This document shows positions 1 to 8,911 of a stretch of 36,623 nt of DNA, one piece after another. Positions within the stretch are counted from its first letter, which is position 1. Each line of letters begins with the position of its first letter. This stretch comes from Candidatus Liptonbacteria bacterium (GTDB lineage Bacteria; Patescibacteriota; Minisyncoccia; UBA6257; 2-01-FULL-56-20). The stretch is from NCBI GenBank assembly GCA_016182105.1, contig JACOXZ010000015.1, positions 1 through 36,623 of the forward strand. Direction: 5' to 3'. A model generated the notes under the pieces. The model worked only from the letters and a program-made list of their open reading frames with translations. It was not told the DNA's origin and did not search any database. The position numbers and the translations under genes were made by a program.

Positions 1-436
1 TCACCCAGATGCAATAGTCCTTGTCGGCTTTGCGGTCCGAGGTGATGTCGTCAAGGTTATCCCAGTACTTCCAGGCAAGCATCAGGGACTTGATCCGGCC
101 AAAGATTTTCTCCGAGGTCATCCCCTCTGCGACCACAATGAGGCGGTCGAAACCATCTCGTTTCTCCGGAATCCGGAGACTTGAGAAGTCCTTAGCCAAA
201 TCGAAGTGCTTCTTGTAGAAATGCTCCCAGTCCACGATAAGTTCCTGCACGGAAGCATCGGTTTTCGCCGGCGGCATCAGCGCCTTGCGGAGCGCGTGCT
301 TCAGACTCCCCTTTTTGCCGATCCATCCCTGCATGACGTTGGTCGTCATATCGGGTGGTAGACTCTCGATAACCGCGGCGGCAAACTCTTTCATTTGACC
401 GGCGGTCGCTTCTTGGACAGTCTCATGCTTTTTCAT
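1..436 (-). CDS. Hypothetical protein, partial (C-terminus beyond window start); paralog of 15003-15683 and 21383-21880
   Basis: Manual translation from ATG at 436: MKKHETVQEATAGQMKEFAAAVIESLPPD...FDRLIVVAEGMTSEKIFGRIKSLMLAWKYWDNLDDITSDRKADKDYCIWV; matches the ORF at 15003-15683. SD-like AGAGGAA upstream. Confidence 0.8.
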   Translation of the reverse strand, partial: MKKHETVQEATAGQMKEFAAAVIESLPPDMTTNVMQGWIGKKGSLKHALRKALMPPAKTDASVQELIVDWEHFYKKHFDLAKDFSSLRIPEKRDGFDRLIVVAEGMTSEKIFGRIKSLMLAWKYWDNLDDITSDRKADKDYCIWV

Positions 437-518
437 GAGCAGTTCCTCTTGTTTTCAAAAGGTTTCCTTCCGCGGCCGGCGTTATTGCCGACCCGCGAGG
501 ATACCTTAACTGCCTATA

Positions 519-548
519 GTTATAGCATACTTTATGCCAAAAAGTCAA
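519..548 (-). promoter_or_regulatory. Sigma70-like promoter TTGACT-18nt-TATAAC
   Basis: Minus strand TTGACTTTTTGGCATAAAGTATGCTATAAC upstream of the partial CDS; similar to the promoter of the paralog at 21963-21992. Confidence 0.6.
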
Positions 549-690
549 ATGCGGAAAATAGCCCTTATATTCCTTAAAATCTGCCCCGCCATCTCCTCCT
601 CCGAAACCCCTTTAATAATCTCCGCTAATTTTCCATCTGTTTTCTCTGCACCCCCTCCTACTAAAATAATTCTGACGGCCGTCAGAATTA
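545..690 (-). pseudogene. TatD-family C-terminal remnant (no start, approximate upstream limit)
   Basis: Minus frame reads ...VRIILVGGGAEKTDGKLAEIIKGVSEEEMAGQILRNIRAIFRI*, resembling the TatD C-terminus in this window (VVKKLAEISGVSEDKLKERILINTRQVFSLP*). Confidence 0.5.
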
Positions 691-697
691 TTTTAGT
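660..697. repeat. Palindrome ACTAAAATAATTCTGACGGCCGTCAGAATTATTTTAGT
   Basis: Perfect palindrome; near-identical to 1292-1333. Confidence 0.95.
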
Positions 698-1275
698 AGA
701 TCTTTCAGCATCCCGGACTTCATGATACTAAAAATATCCACGTGAGATAAGAGTTGCTTAGCTCGCAACTCGTCCAAAAATTCTTTTGGGATCTTCCCCT
801 TGCCTAACCAAACGCTTTGCTGCCTTTTTTTAAACCCCATATCGGTAAGAACAGAGCGAAGCCATGCCCGTTTGTGCCGTTCCTTCTCCGGAATATCAAA
901 TATGACAACGTTCCATACCGCACTATGACCTCCGTTTTCGTCTGCCTCTTGGAGCAATGGAGCATACTGCCGCCGACGAAGCAGTTTAAGTTTCGATAAG
1001 CCATGCCTTGTAATGAGCCAGATCGACGACTTCCCCGATTTTTCTTTCTTAATAAAGCCCTCACGCTTCAGGTGGTTTAGCATGGAATAGAAACGTTGTG
1101 ACTCACGATAATCCTCCGCCCAGTCAGTCTTGAAACGTACTGATTTTCCACTTCGAGCTTTACGGTAGGAAGTAGCATAGTCCGATGTCAAAACATCAAG
1201 AAGCGTTGCGCTAGTTTCGGCCTGCGCTTGAAGTATCTCCAGAATTTTCTCAATTATTTTTTGACCATGTGCCAT
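688..1275 (-). CDS. PaaX-like / Cas2-like domain protein with N-terminal winged-helix-like region
   Basis: 195 aa; VWNVVIFDIPEKERHKRAWLRSVLTDMGFKKRQQSVWLGKGKIPKEFLDELRAKQLLSHVDIFSI resembles the PaaX C-terminal/Cas2 ferredoxin fold. Confidence 0.75.
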   Translation of the reverse strand: MAHGQKIIEKILEILQAQAETSATLLDVLTSDYATSYRKARSGKSVRFKTDWAEDYRESQRFYSMLNHLKREGFIKKEKSGKSSIWLITRHGLSKLKLLRRRQYAPLLQEADENGGHSAVWNVVIFDIPEKERHKRAWLRSVLTDMGFKKRQQSVWLGKGKIPKEFLDELRAKQLLSHVDIFSIMKSGMLKDLLK

Positions 1276-1291
1276 GTTTCTTCGTCTAGTT

Positions 1292-1333
1292 ACACTAAAA
1301 TTATTCTGACGGCCGTCAGGATAATTTTAGTGT
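1292..1333. repeat. Palindrome ACACTAAAATTATTCTGACGGCCGTCAGGATAATTTTAGTGT
   Basis: Near-perfect palindrome; second copy of 660-697. Confidence 0.95.
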
Positions 1334-1343
1334 AGAACCACTG

Positions 1344-2186
1344 CTATGGCAAGCTGAAAACCTGGCGCGTATTGATGAGAATACGCTCTTTTAGTTTATC
1401 TTCAGAAACTCCGCTTATTTCTGCAAGTTTTTTGACCACTTCTACGACATACGCCGGCTCGTTGCGTTTGCCGCGGTAAGGGACGGGGGCAACGTACGGC
1501 GCATCGGTCTCCGATAAAATCCGATCCATCGGTATCATTTTGATTATTTCGTCGTAATCTCGGGTAAAAGTAATCACCCCGCCGAAAGTGAAATAAAATC
1601 CCATTTTGATAAGCTCTTTGGCGTCGTCTTTGGTGCCGGTGAAGAAGTGGGTGATGCTAGTTTGTAGCGAGTAGTGGGTAGTTTGTAGAATTTCAATAAG
1701 ATCGCTAAAGGCGTTGCGGCAGTGGATCATAAGCGGTTTTTTTACTTCTTTGGCCAACTCGATTTGTTTCAAAAAAGCTTCTTTCTGCTTATTTTTTGCC
1801 TCTTCATCATTAACTCGAAAATAATCGAGTCCACATTCCCCTATCGCGACGACCTTGGGATCAAGCGCGAGCTTTTTATACGCCTCATAATCAAACTCTT
1901 CCCCGCGGCTTGAAAAACCTTTCGCGGCTTCCCCACCTCCTAACTCGTCTGTATCGTGGAACGACTTGCTCGTATGAATAGGGTGCAAACCAATAGTCGC
2001 AGAGAGGCCTGGGTATTTATGCGCGAGCTCGATTGCGGCTCTTGATGTATCAATCTGGGTCCCAACATTCACCATCGCCACACCGGCCGCCCGAGCGCGC
2101 TCGATTACCGCTTCGCGATCGTGGTCGAAGGCGGCGAACTGGACATGAGTATGGACGTCGAAGAATCTTGGCGTCGACTCTTGCAT
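1344..2186 (-). CDS. tatD: TatD family metal-dependent hydrolase
   Basis: FFDVHTHVQF, TIGLHP, IGECGLDY, LMIHCRNA, LSETDAPYVAP motifs. Confidence 0.92.
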   Translation of the reverse strand: MQESTPRFFDVHTHVQFAAFDHDREAVIERARAAGVAMVNVGTQIDTSRAAIELAHKYPGLSATIGLHPIHTSKSFHDTDELGGGEAAKGFSSRGEEFDYEAYKKLALDPKVVAIGECGLDYFRVNDEEAKNKQKEAFLKQIELAKEVKKPLMIHCRNAFSDLIEILQTTHYSLQTSITHFFTGTKDDAKELIKMGFYFTFGGVITFTRDYDEIIKMIPMDRILSETDAPYVAPVPYRGKRNEPAYVVEVVKKLAEISGVSEDKLKERILINTRQVFSLP

Positions 2187-3649
2187 TATAAGAGGCGGGG
2201 AAACAAAACCTCGCCTTTTTTTATTTCCAGAGTTTCTTCGGAAAGCCAGACTATATTTTGAGTGATTTTTTCGGCGGTTTTGGGCAGAAATGGTGAAAGA
2301 GCAGCAGATATATTGTCTAGAATAACGATCAAATTCAAGATCGCTTTCTTTTTTAGACCTTGATCCTTAATAGCCCAAACTTCATTTTTATTCACGTAAA
2401 AATCGCCAAAAGCGACTAAAGCCATTATCGCCTGCATAGCCTCGTTCAGCTTAAAACTATTTATTTTCTCTTCCACGGTTTTTTTTGTGAAATCAATTTT
2501 TTCCCTGACTTCAGCTTCAATATCTTTGAAGTCTGCGTTAAATTCCCCAAGCTGGAGCCCCAAGGTCAAAACCCTTGAGGCAAAATTTCCGAGGCCGTTT
2601 GCGAGATCGCTCTCGTAAACATCCTTGAATCGCTCCAAGCTAAAATCGCCGTCAGCACTCGAAGGAATCTCTTTTAATAGATAGTAGCGGAGCGGCTCAG
2701 CGCCGTATTTTTTTGAGAGCTCCACTGGATCAACAATGTTGCCCACGGTCTTGGACATTTTCCTGCCCTGAACCGTGATAAAGCCATGCGCAAAAATGCT
2801 TTTGGGAAGCGGGAGGCCGGCGGAAAGAAGCATCCCCGGCCAAATCCCCGCATGAAAGCGGAGAATGTCTTTGCCGATCAAGTGGACTTCGGCCGGCCAC
2901 CACTTCAAAAATTCTTGATCCGGGTAGTCGAGAGCTGAAAGATAATTGGTCAAAGCGTCAGCCCAAACATAAATAGTGTGAGTGTCATCCTCGGGAACTG
3001 GAATCCCCCATTCCAAATCCTTTCGCGGACGCGAGAAGCTCACATCCTCGAGACCTTCCCCTTGAATTAAAGAGAGAATTTCATTGCGCCGGCCTTCCGG
3101 GAGGATCAGAAGCTCGCCGCTCTTAATTAGGCTGCCGATTTTTGAAGAATACTTGGAGAGCCGGAAAAAATAATTTTCCTCTTCGATCACCTCCGGCTTA
3201 ACTTGGTGATCACGGCAGAGCCCGTCTTCCAAATCTTTCTCCGTTATAAATGCTTCGTGGCCGACGCAGTAAAGACCTCTGTATTTCTTTTTATAAATAT
3301 CGCCGGAGGAGACGAGTTTCTGCCAAATCGCTCTTACCGCCGGATAGTGCCGTTTCTCATCGGTCGTTCGAATAAAATCATCATAGGAGAGATTAAAAAT
3401 ATCTTTGAGCTGTTTGAATTTCTCGGCCATCATATCCACGAACTCGCGAGGGTTCATCCCCGCCGCCTCGGCCGCTCTTTTCACTTTTACTCCATGCTCG
3501 TCAGTGCCAGAGAGAAATAAAACCTCTTCACCCTTCAAACGATGGAATCTCGCAATTACGTCAGCCTGGATTTTTTCCAAAACATGCCCCAAGTGCGGCT
3601 CGGCATTCACGTAATCGAGCGCGGTAGTGATATAAAACTTTTTTCCCAT
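2186..3649 (-). CDS. metG: Methionyl-tRNA synthetase
   Basis: TTALDYVNAEPHLGH, FLSGTDEHG, KMSKTVGN motifs. Confidence 0.97.
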   Translation of the reverse strand: MGKKFYITTALDYVNAEPHLGHVLEKIQADVIARFHRLKGEEVLFLSGTDEHGVKVKRAAEAAGMNPREFVDMMAEKFKQLKDIFNLSYDDFIRTTDEKRHYPAVRAIWQKLVSSGDIYKKKYRGLYCVGHEAFITEKDLEDGLCRDHQVKPEVIEEENYFFRLSKYSSKIGSLIKSGELLILPEGRRNEILSLIQGEGLEDVSFSRPRKDLEWGIPVPEDDTHTIYVWADALTNYLSALDYPDQEFLKWWPAEVHLIGKDILRFHAGIWPGMLLSAGLPLPKSIFAHGFITVQGRKMSKTVGNIVDPVELSKKYGAEPLRYYLLKEIPSSADGDFSLERFKDVYESDLANGLGNFASRVLTLGLQLGEFNADFKDIEAEVREKIDFTKKTVEEKINSFKLNEAMQAIMALVAFGDFYVNKNEVWAIKDQGLKKKAILNLIVILDNISAALSPFLPKTAEKITQNIVWLSEETLEIKKGEVLFPRLL

Positions 3650-3660
3650 AAACCCTTGTC

Positions 3661-4932
3661 TTAAAACTTCAAGATTTTTTTGAAAGAGGCTTCGTTTTTG
3701 TAGGGACCGATTACAGCGAGATTCAACTTTTCATCCCTGAAAATCGCTCGGGCCGTCTCTTTCAAGTCTTCGGTTTTCACAGCCTGGACTTTCTTAATCA
3801 ATCGATCGGGAGTCACAATTTCTTTGGTCAAAATCTCCTGACTGCCATAAAAGCTGGCGAGTTCATCCGAGGTTTCAAGGCCTAGAATAATACTGCCGAT
3901 TAGGTGGTCTTTTGATTTCTGAAGCTCGGAGGCAGGCACTAATTCTTCTTTAACTCGGGAGAGCTCTTCTAGAATCGCCTTCACTACTTTTTCGATTTTG
4001 GCGTGATCAACTCCTGCCGAAACTCCAAAATAGCCGTGATCAAGAAGCAGATCGCATCCGGCTCGAATATAATAAGCCGCTCCTAATTCTTCACGGACGC
4101 GGTGAAAGAGCCGCGAGCTCATTCCGCCGCCTAAAACATCAGCTAAAACCTGGATGATATAGCGCCGCTTATCGAAAATATCAAAAGCCCTTGTCCCTAA
4201 AACCAGATGGGTCTGGTCTGACTCTTTAAACTTCAAAATAGACTGTGGGCGTGATTGGCTCTCGCTAGTCGTAGGCTTCACGGAAGTCGAACGGCGAGGC
4301 AGATGACTAAAAAGATTTCGTACTTCTCCTTCTATCTTTTTTTCATTAAAACTACCGGCAACGACAATGATGGTGGCTCCGGCTACATAACGATGATTGC
4401 GGTATTTGATAAAGTCTCCCTGGCTTAAATTCCTGATTACTTCCTTGCTGCCGGCGATATCCCAGCCAGCTGGCTGGTTGCCGTAAAGAAGAGAAGAAAA
4501 AAGATCATGGATTTTTCTTGAAGGCGTGTCTTCATAAAGATTGATCTCTTCGATTATCACGCCCCGCTCTTTTTCAATTTCGTCCTTTTCAAAAATCGGA
4601 TTTAAATAGAGATCCGAAACCAGCTCGAGAACCTGCGTGAGCTTGTGGCTTTGGGCTTTGGCCCAATAACCGGTATATTCGTAACTCGTAAAAGCGTTGT
4701 ACTCGGCTCCAAGACTATCAAGTTCGGAGGCAATCATGCCGGGCTTTGGACGTTTCGCCGTACCCTTAAAAACCAAATGTTCTAAAAAATGGGAAAGGCC
4801 GTTTATGTTTTTGGTTTCGTACTCCGACCCAGCCTCGACCAAAATCAGGACAGTCGTCGCCAAACTCTTCGGCTGGGGCACGAGGAGCACCCGTAAACCG
4901 TTAGATAAAGTTAGTTTTCGATAATCACTCAT
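3661..4932 (-). CDS. M16 family zinc peptidase
   Basis: HFLEHLVFKGT (HxxEH inverted zinc motif), GGGMSSRLFHRVREELGAAY. Confidence 0.95.
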   Translation of the reverse strand: MSDYRKLTLSNGLRVLLVPQPKSLATTVLILVEAGSEYETKNINGLSHFLEHLVFKGTAKRPKPGMIASELDSLGAEYNAFTSYEYTGYWAKAQSHKLTQVLELVSDLYLNPIFEKDEIEKERGVIIEEINLYEDTPSRKIHDLFSSLLYGNQPAGWDIAGSKEVIRNLSQGDFIKYRNHRYVAGATIIVVAGSFNEKKIEGEVRNLFSHLPRRSTSVKPTTSESQSRPQSILKFKESDQTHLVLGTRAFDIFDKRRYIIQVLADVLGGGMSSRLFHRVREELGAAYYIRAGCDLLLDHGYFGVSAGVDHAKIEKVVKAILEELSRVKEELVPASELQKSKDHLIGSIILGLETSDELASFYGSQEILTKEIVTPDRLIKKVQAVKTEDLKETARAIFRDEKLNLAVIGPYKNEASFKKILKF

Positions 4933-6348
4933 TTAACTCAAGATTGCTCGGATATCCTCCTCGAATCGCGCGGCCTGCTCGACAACTTTTCGACCGTAGA
5001 CACTCGTGCAAGTATAGCGGTTCCACCTTGTCCCGCAATAGTACTTCGCCGCCGCGTTCCTCTCGTTTTGGGCTGCGCCCGCGTCTCGCAAGTAAAGCGC
5101 GGCAGCCACAAAAGCATCAGCGTTATTCCAAGGGTTAGCGGGAGTTCGGCCAGTGATCTTCGTGATAGCTCCTTCATAAAGACGCCAAGTGGAAGGAATA
5201 AATTGAGCCGGCCCCATGGCGCCTCCGTAGACGCCGTCGGCGTTGGGACAAGAGATGTTCACCGAATCAGGGTTGATATTCAAGGCCTGAGTAATTTCCA
5301 AGAAAATCTTCTGATTTGAAGGGCTCATAGCGGTTTTATAGCTGCAGCGGCCGACATTTCTGCCTAAAGCTGATTCGCGGTCTAAAACAGCAAGAATCAA
5401 GGCAGGCCGGACGCCTGTGGCGCCCCCGGCCAATTTGGCGTACTCATAAGCTTCAGCGAAACTCAATTCACCGCCGCCCAAAAGTTCGAAGATACGGCTC
5501 CGAATTTGAGCCGCGGTCTCTTTGGTTTGCTTCAGTATTGCTTGATACTTCGATTCTTGACCTTTAGTAATTGCGAGAAGGTCATTCTTTTCTTTTCTTA
5601 CGGCATCGGTTTCACTTTTTTGAGCAGCCTGGTAAGCCCGAATGGTTACGGCGTCGGTCCGCGCAAGGGCAAGTTGGGTTTTTTCCTCGGTCAATTGATC
5701 TCGAAAGTCTGTAATCTTGACAATGGTCTCACGGACATTGCCCTGAAGAAGAATAATGTTGTTCAAGTCGCTAAAGAAATCAGAAAGTCTGGGATTCTTC
5801 AAGAAGACTTCGATCAAACTAACCTGTTCATTCTCGTAAAGATTTCTTAGGAGACTCGCCAAAACTTGCTTGTTGCTATCTATATTATTCTCGGTAACTT
5901 CAATTTTTCCTTGGGTCTCGCCGATTTTTCTGTCAAGATCGGCAAGCGTTAAGTTAATGGCTTTGATCTGAAGATTCAACTTCGAAATTTTATTATTTAA
6001 CTTGGCAACTTCATTTTTCAAACTCTTTCCTTGTTTTTGATAACTTAAGATCTGACTCTCATACTGGCTAATCTGATTTTCCAAATCGCGGAGCTGATTT
6101 TCTAGATTTTTTCTTTCCTCATCGCTTGTGGGATTCGCGGCCAAGGTCGGCCTCGTAGGCGCCGTAACCGAACCGAAGATGAGGCTGAGTATAGCAAAAG
6201 TTATGAAAAAGACCTTAATTAGCTTCGCAAACGGCAGCTCGTACCTCTTTCTGTAGCCCAGGTTTAAAAGCGGCGTCGGCTCTCGATAGACGCTCTGTCC
6301 ACGAATCTTAATATCTTCTAAAACTTTCGGTTTTAAAAGATTCTGCAT
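4933..6348 (-). CDS. Coiled-coil protein with C-terminal lytic transglycosylase-like domain
   Basis: Long coiled coil followed by GGAMGPAQFIPSTWRLY and ADAFVAAALYLRDAGA motifs of SLT/MltB-like domains. Confidence 0.85.
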   Translation of the reverse strand: MQNLLKPKVLEDIKIRGQSVYREPTPLLNLGYRKRYELPFAKLIKVFFITFAILSLIFGSVTAPTRPTLAANPTSDEERKNLENQLRDLENQISQYESQILSYQKQGKSLKNEVAKLNNKISKLNLQIKAINLTLADLDRKIGETQGKIEVTENNIDSNKQVLASLLRNLYENEQVSLIEVFLKNPRLSDFFSDLNNIILLQGNVRETIVKITDFRDQLTEEKTQLALARTDAVTIRAYQAAQKSETDAVRKEKNDLLAITKGQESKYQAILKQTKETAAQIRSRIFELLGGGELSFAEAYEYAKLAGGATGVRPALILAVLDRESALGRNVGRCSYKTAMSPSNQKIFLEITQALNINPDSVNISCPNADGVYGGAMGPAQFIPSTWRLYEGAITKITGRTPANPWNNADAFVAAALYLRDAGAAQNERNAAAKYYCGTRWNRYTCTSVYGRKVVEQAARFEEDIRAILS

Positions 6349-6358
6349 AAATTAGGAT

Positions 6359-7009
6359 TTATTCGGTCTTCTTGGTTTTTTCGGCAGATCTTTCGGCTTT
6401 TTTCTCTTCGACTTCAACCTTTATGGCCGTAACATCTGGGACTGCTTCTATTTTCTCCTCTTCCACAAGATGCTCGGTCACAGTCACTATCACCGTCTGC
6501 GGATCAGCTAAAATTCTAACCTTGGGAGAGACTTTGAGATCTTTCACATAAAAACTCTTATTTAAATCATCCAAGCCCTCAAGACTCAATGTAAAACGGT
6601 GAGGCAGATCGCCGGGCAGAGCCTCAACTTCAATCTCGGAGACGGCCTTGTTTAACACGCCTCCTTTAGATTTCTGAGCCGGGGCTTCGCCCGTAAATTC
6701 AATCTGAATCTTGGCTTTGATTTTTTCATCAAACCTAACTTCGTAGAAATCAACATGATCTATTTCCCCGCTTATATAATTAGTTTTAATCTCGTGGATT
6801 AAGACCGGCTTTTTTTCATCGTGAATCAGGAGATTCACTATCGTATTTTCGCCTGCCTCTTTAAAAACCTTTAGGAATTCGCGGGCGGAAACAGCGAGGT
6901 GAAGATTTTTTACGCCATGACCGTAAAGCTCGGCTGGAATGAGGCCTTCACGCCGCAGGCTTTTTGAAATCTTCCCCAATTTTTCTCTTGTCTCTACTAC
7001 TAAATCCAT
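6359..7009 (-). CDS. rplY: 50S ribosomal protein bL25 (Ctc form)
   Basis: LRREGLIPAELYGHG, HVDFYEV, GEAPAQKSKGGVL motifs. Confidence 0.93.
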   Translation of the reverse strand: MDLVVETREKLGKISKSLRREGLIPAELYGHGVKNLHLAVSAREFLKVFKEAGENTIVNLLIHDEKKPVLIHEIKTNYISGEIDHVDFYEVRFDEKIKAKIQIEFTGEAPAQKSKGGVLNKAVSEIEVEALPGDLPHRFTLSLEGLDDLNKSFYVKDLKVSPKVRILADPQTVIVTVTEHLVEEEKIEAVPDVTAIKVEVEEKKAERSAEKTKKTE

Positions 7010-7053
7010 ATGTTATCTAATAGTAACAGAAATTCCGCTCTTCGCAAGAAAAA

Positions 7054-8889
7054 TTATTTTTTGAGGAGTTCCCGAAAGACGGCTGGTGATAAACTGACTT
7101 TAGCGAGTTTTTTTAATTTCTCTTTCCCCTTTTTTTGTTTTTTCCAAAGTTTCATTTTCCGGGTCCGATCGCCGCCGTAGAGATAGCCGGTTACGTCTTT
7201 CCGCAAGGCCGGAATAGTCTCCCTAGCAATAATCCTACCCTTTGCTCTTGCTTGAAGGGCCTGGCTGAATTGAAGCGGCGGCAGAAACTTTTTTAATCGC
7301 TCCACAGTCAAGCGGGCTTCGTGCTCTATGTCTTTGCTCTTCGTAATCCTTGTTAAGGCCGGCTGAAGCTCGCCCGCAATTAAAATCTCGAGCTTCTCGA
7401 CTTCAGTCTCCTCCTCACCGTCTAATTCATAGCTGAAGGAAGCAAAACCGGCTGAAACAGATTTAAGACGATCGTCGAAATCTCGGATTAGCTCGGATAA
7501 GGGCATCCGGCCGTGAAGAAGAAGATTTAAGCCTAAATTTCTAATCTCGATAATCGCGAGGTCAAAAAGGCTTTTTAAATTTAAAATTTGGTTCAGATAA
7601 GATTCCGGCGTTAAAATTTCAACTCTAATCATCGGTTCAAAAACTTTATCGGGCTTCTCGGGAAAATCTTGGGGCTGTTTCACGACTCTCTCCTTACCCG
7701 CCTCAATCACTCTATAAGCAATAGTTGGGAAGCTTGTCAAAAACTCCAAATTAAACTCTCGCCGGAGACGGTCGCTTGTAATTTCGAAGTGAAGTTGGCC
7801 CAAAAAACCGACTTTTAATCCCCTACCTAGGGCATCATTAGATTCCGGCTCAAAACTTAAAGCCGCGTCATTTAAACGTAAGCGCGTGATGGCCTCTTTT
7901 AAATCTTCAAAACGGCTTCGACCGTCAGGATAAAAAGAGATAAAAACCACCGGTGCGGCTTCCCTGTAACCGGGAAGTGTTTTAACCTCACCCTTAGCAA
8001 TTGTATCGCCGATTTTAACCAAATCTGGTTCTTTAAGACCTGTTGCGAGATAGCCGATCTCGCCTTCGCGAAGAAGGCCTTTGGGCGTGAGGCGAGGCGC
8101 AAAATAGCCGGACTCTTTAATTTTGAATTTTTCCTCACGCGCGAGAAGACAAACCTCCTCACCGGTTTTAAATTCGCCCTCAAAGACCCTCACAAACGCC
8201 AAAATGCCTTTGTGGTCATCGTAGAGAGAATCAAAAATGAGGGCTTTGGCCGCCCCTTGGGTTTTTACCTCCCGTGGCGGAGGAACTTTTTTTATAACAG
8301 CGTCTAGGAGCTCTTTCACGCCTTGCCCTGTTTTTGCGGAAATTTTCAAAATCTCCTCCTTGGGCGTCTTAAGGATCTCGGCTAGAGACTCCAGAACTTT
8401 CTCCAGATTTTCGGGTTGAAGATCAATTTTATTCACGGCTCCCAAAATTTTGAGTCCAGCTTTTTCCGCTGACCGCAAATTAGAGAGTGTCTGGGCTTGA
8501 ATACCTTTTGCGGCATCCACAAGCAAAATCGCGCCTTCGCAAGCGGCTAAAGCCCGGGAGACCTCATAAGAAAAATCGCTGTGCCCGGGCGTATCAATCA
8601 GATTCAGGATGTATCCTGAATCTGCAATTTCTAAACGTTTAGGAATTGATGCTTGGGATTTGTTTAGAAATTCGTGCTTAGAGATTAGTGCTTGCGGATG
8701 GTATACCATCCGGACAGGCGCCATTTTTATCGTAATACCCCTTTCTCTCTCAAGCTCCAGTTGATCTAAATACTGCGGCCTCATCTCCCTCTCTGGCACA
8801 GCGCCTGTAATTTCCAAGAAACGATCAGCTAAAGTTGACTTGCCGTGGTCTATATGCGCGATTATGACGAAGTTACGAATGTTGCTCAT
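7054..8889 (-). CDS. lepA: Elongation factor 4 (LepA)
   Basis: IRNFVIIAHIDHGKSTLADR, LERERGITIK, LIDTPGHSDFSYEVSR, NKIDLQ; C-terminal DVTGYLYGGDRTRKMKLWKKQKKGKEKL. Confidence 0.97.
   Translation of the reverse strand: MSNIRNFVIIAHIDHGKSTLADRFLEITGAVPEREMRPQYLDQLELERERGITIKMAPVRMVYHPQALISKHEFLNKSQASIPKRLEIADSGYILNLIDTPGHSDFSYEVSRALAACEGAILLVDAAKGIQAQTLSNLRSAEKAGLKILGAVNKIDLQPENLEKVLESLAEILKTPKEEILKISAKTGQGVKELLDAVIKKVPPPREVKTQGAAKALIFDSLYDDHKGILAFVRVFEGEFKTGEEVCLLAREEKFKIKESGYFAPRLTPKGLLREGEIGYLATGLKEPDLVKIGDTIAKGEVKTLPGYREAAPVVFISFYPDGRSRFEDLKEAITRLRLNDAALSFEPESNDALGRGLKVGFLGQLHFEITSDRLRREFNLEFLTSFPTIAYRVIEAGKERVVKQPQDFPEKPDKVFEPMIRVEILTPESYLNQILNLKSLFDLAIIEIRNLGLNLLLHGRMPLSELIRDFDDRLKSVSAGFASFSYELDGEEETEVEKLEILIAGELQPALTRITKSKDIEHEARLTVERLKKFLPPLQFSQALQARAKGRIIARETIPALRKDVTGYLYGGDRTRKMKLWKKQKKGKEKLKKLAKVSLSPAVFRELLKK
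8601..8712. repeat. Palindrome-bounded insertion inside lepA
   Basis: GATTCAGGATGTATCCTGAATC (8601-8622) and CGGATGGTATACCATCCG (8695-8712) flank an AT-rich stretch that lengthens the LepA G domain. Confidence 0.75.
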
Positions 8890-8911
8890 TTAAATTTTCT
8901 TCAAGGTTAAG

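Noticed and set aside
534-725. Plus-strand 63-aa ORF
   Set aside because: Antisense to the TatD-like remnant and palindrome; composition and lack of motifs do not support coding.
688-1275. CRISPR-Cas locus
   Set aside because: Only a Cas2-like/PaaX-like ORF is present; no direct-repeat array with spacers and no other cas genes were seen. The two palindromes are not a CRISPR array.
4240-4310. Possible repeat insertion in the M16 peptidase (STSVKPTTSESQSRPQS)
   Set aside because: Located at a normally variable inter-domain linker and no repeat relationship to other sites could be seen.
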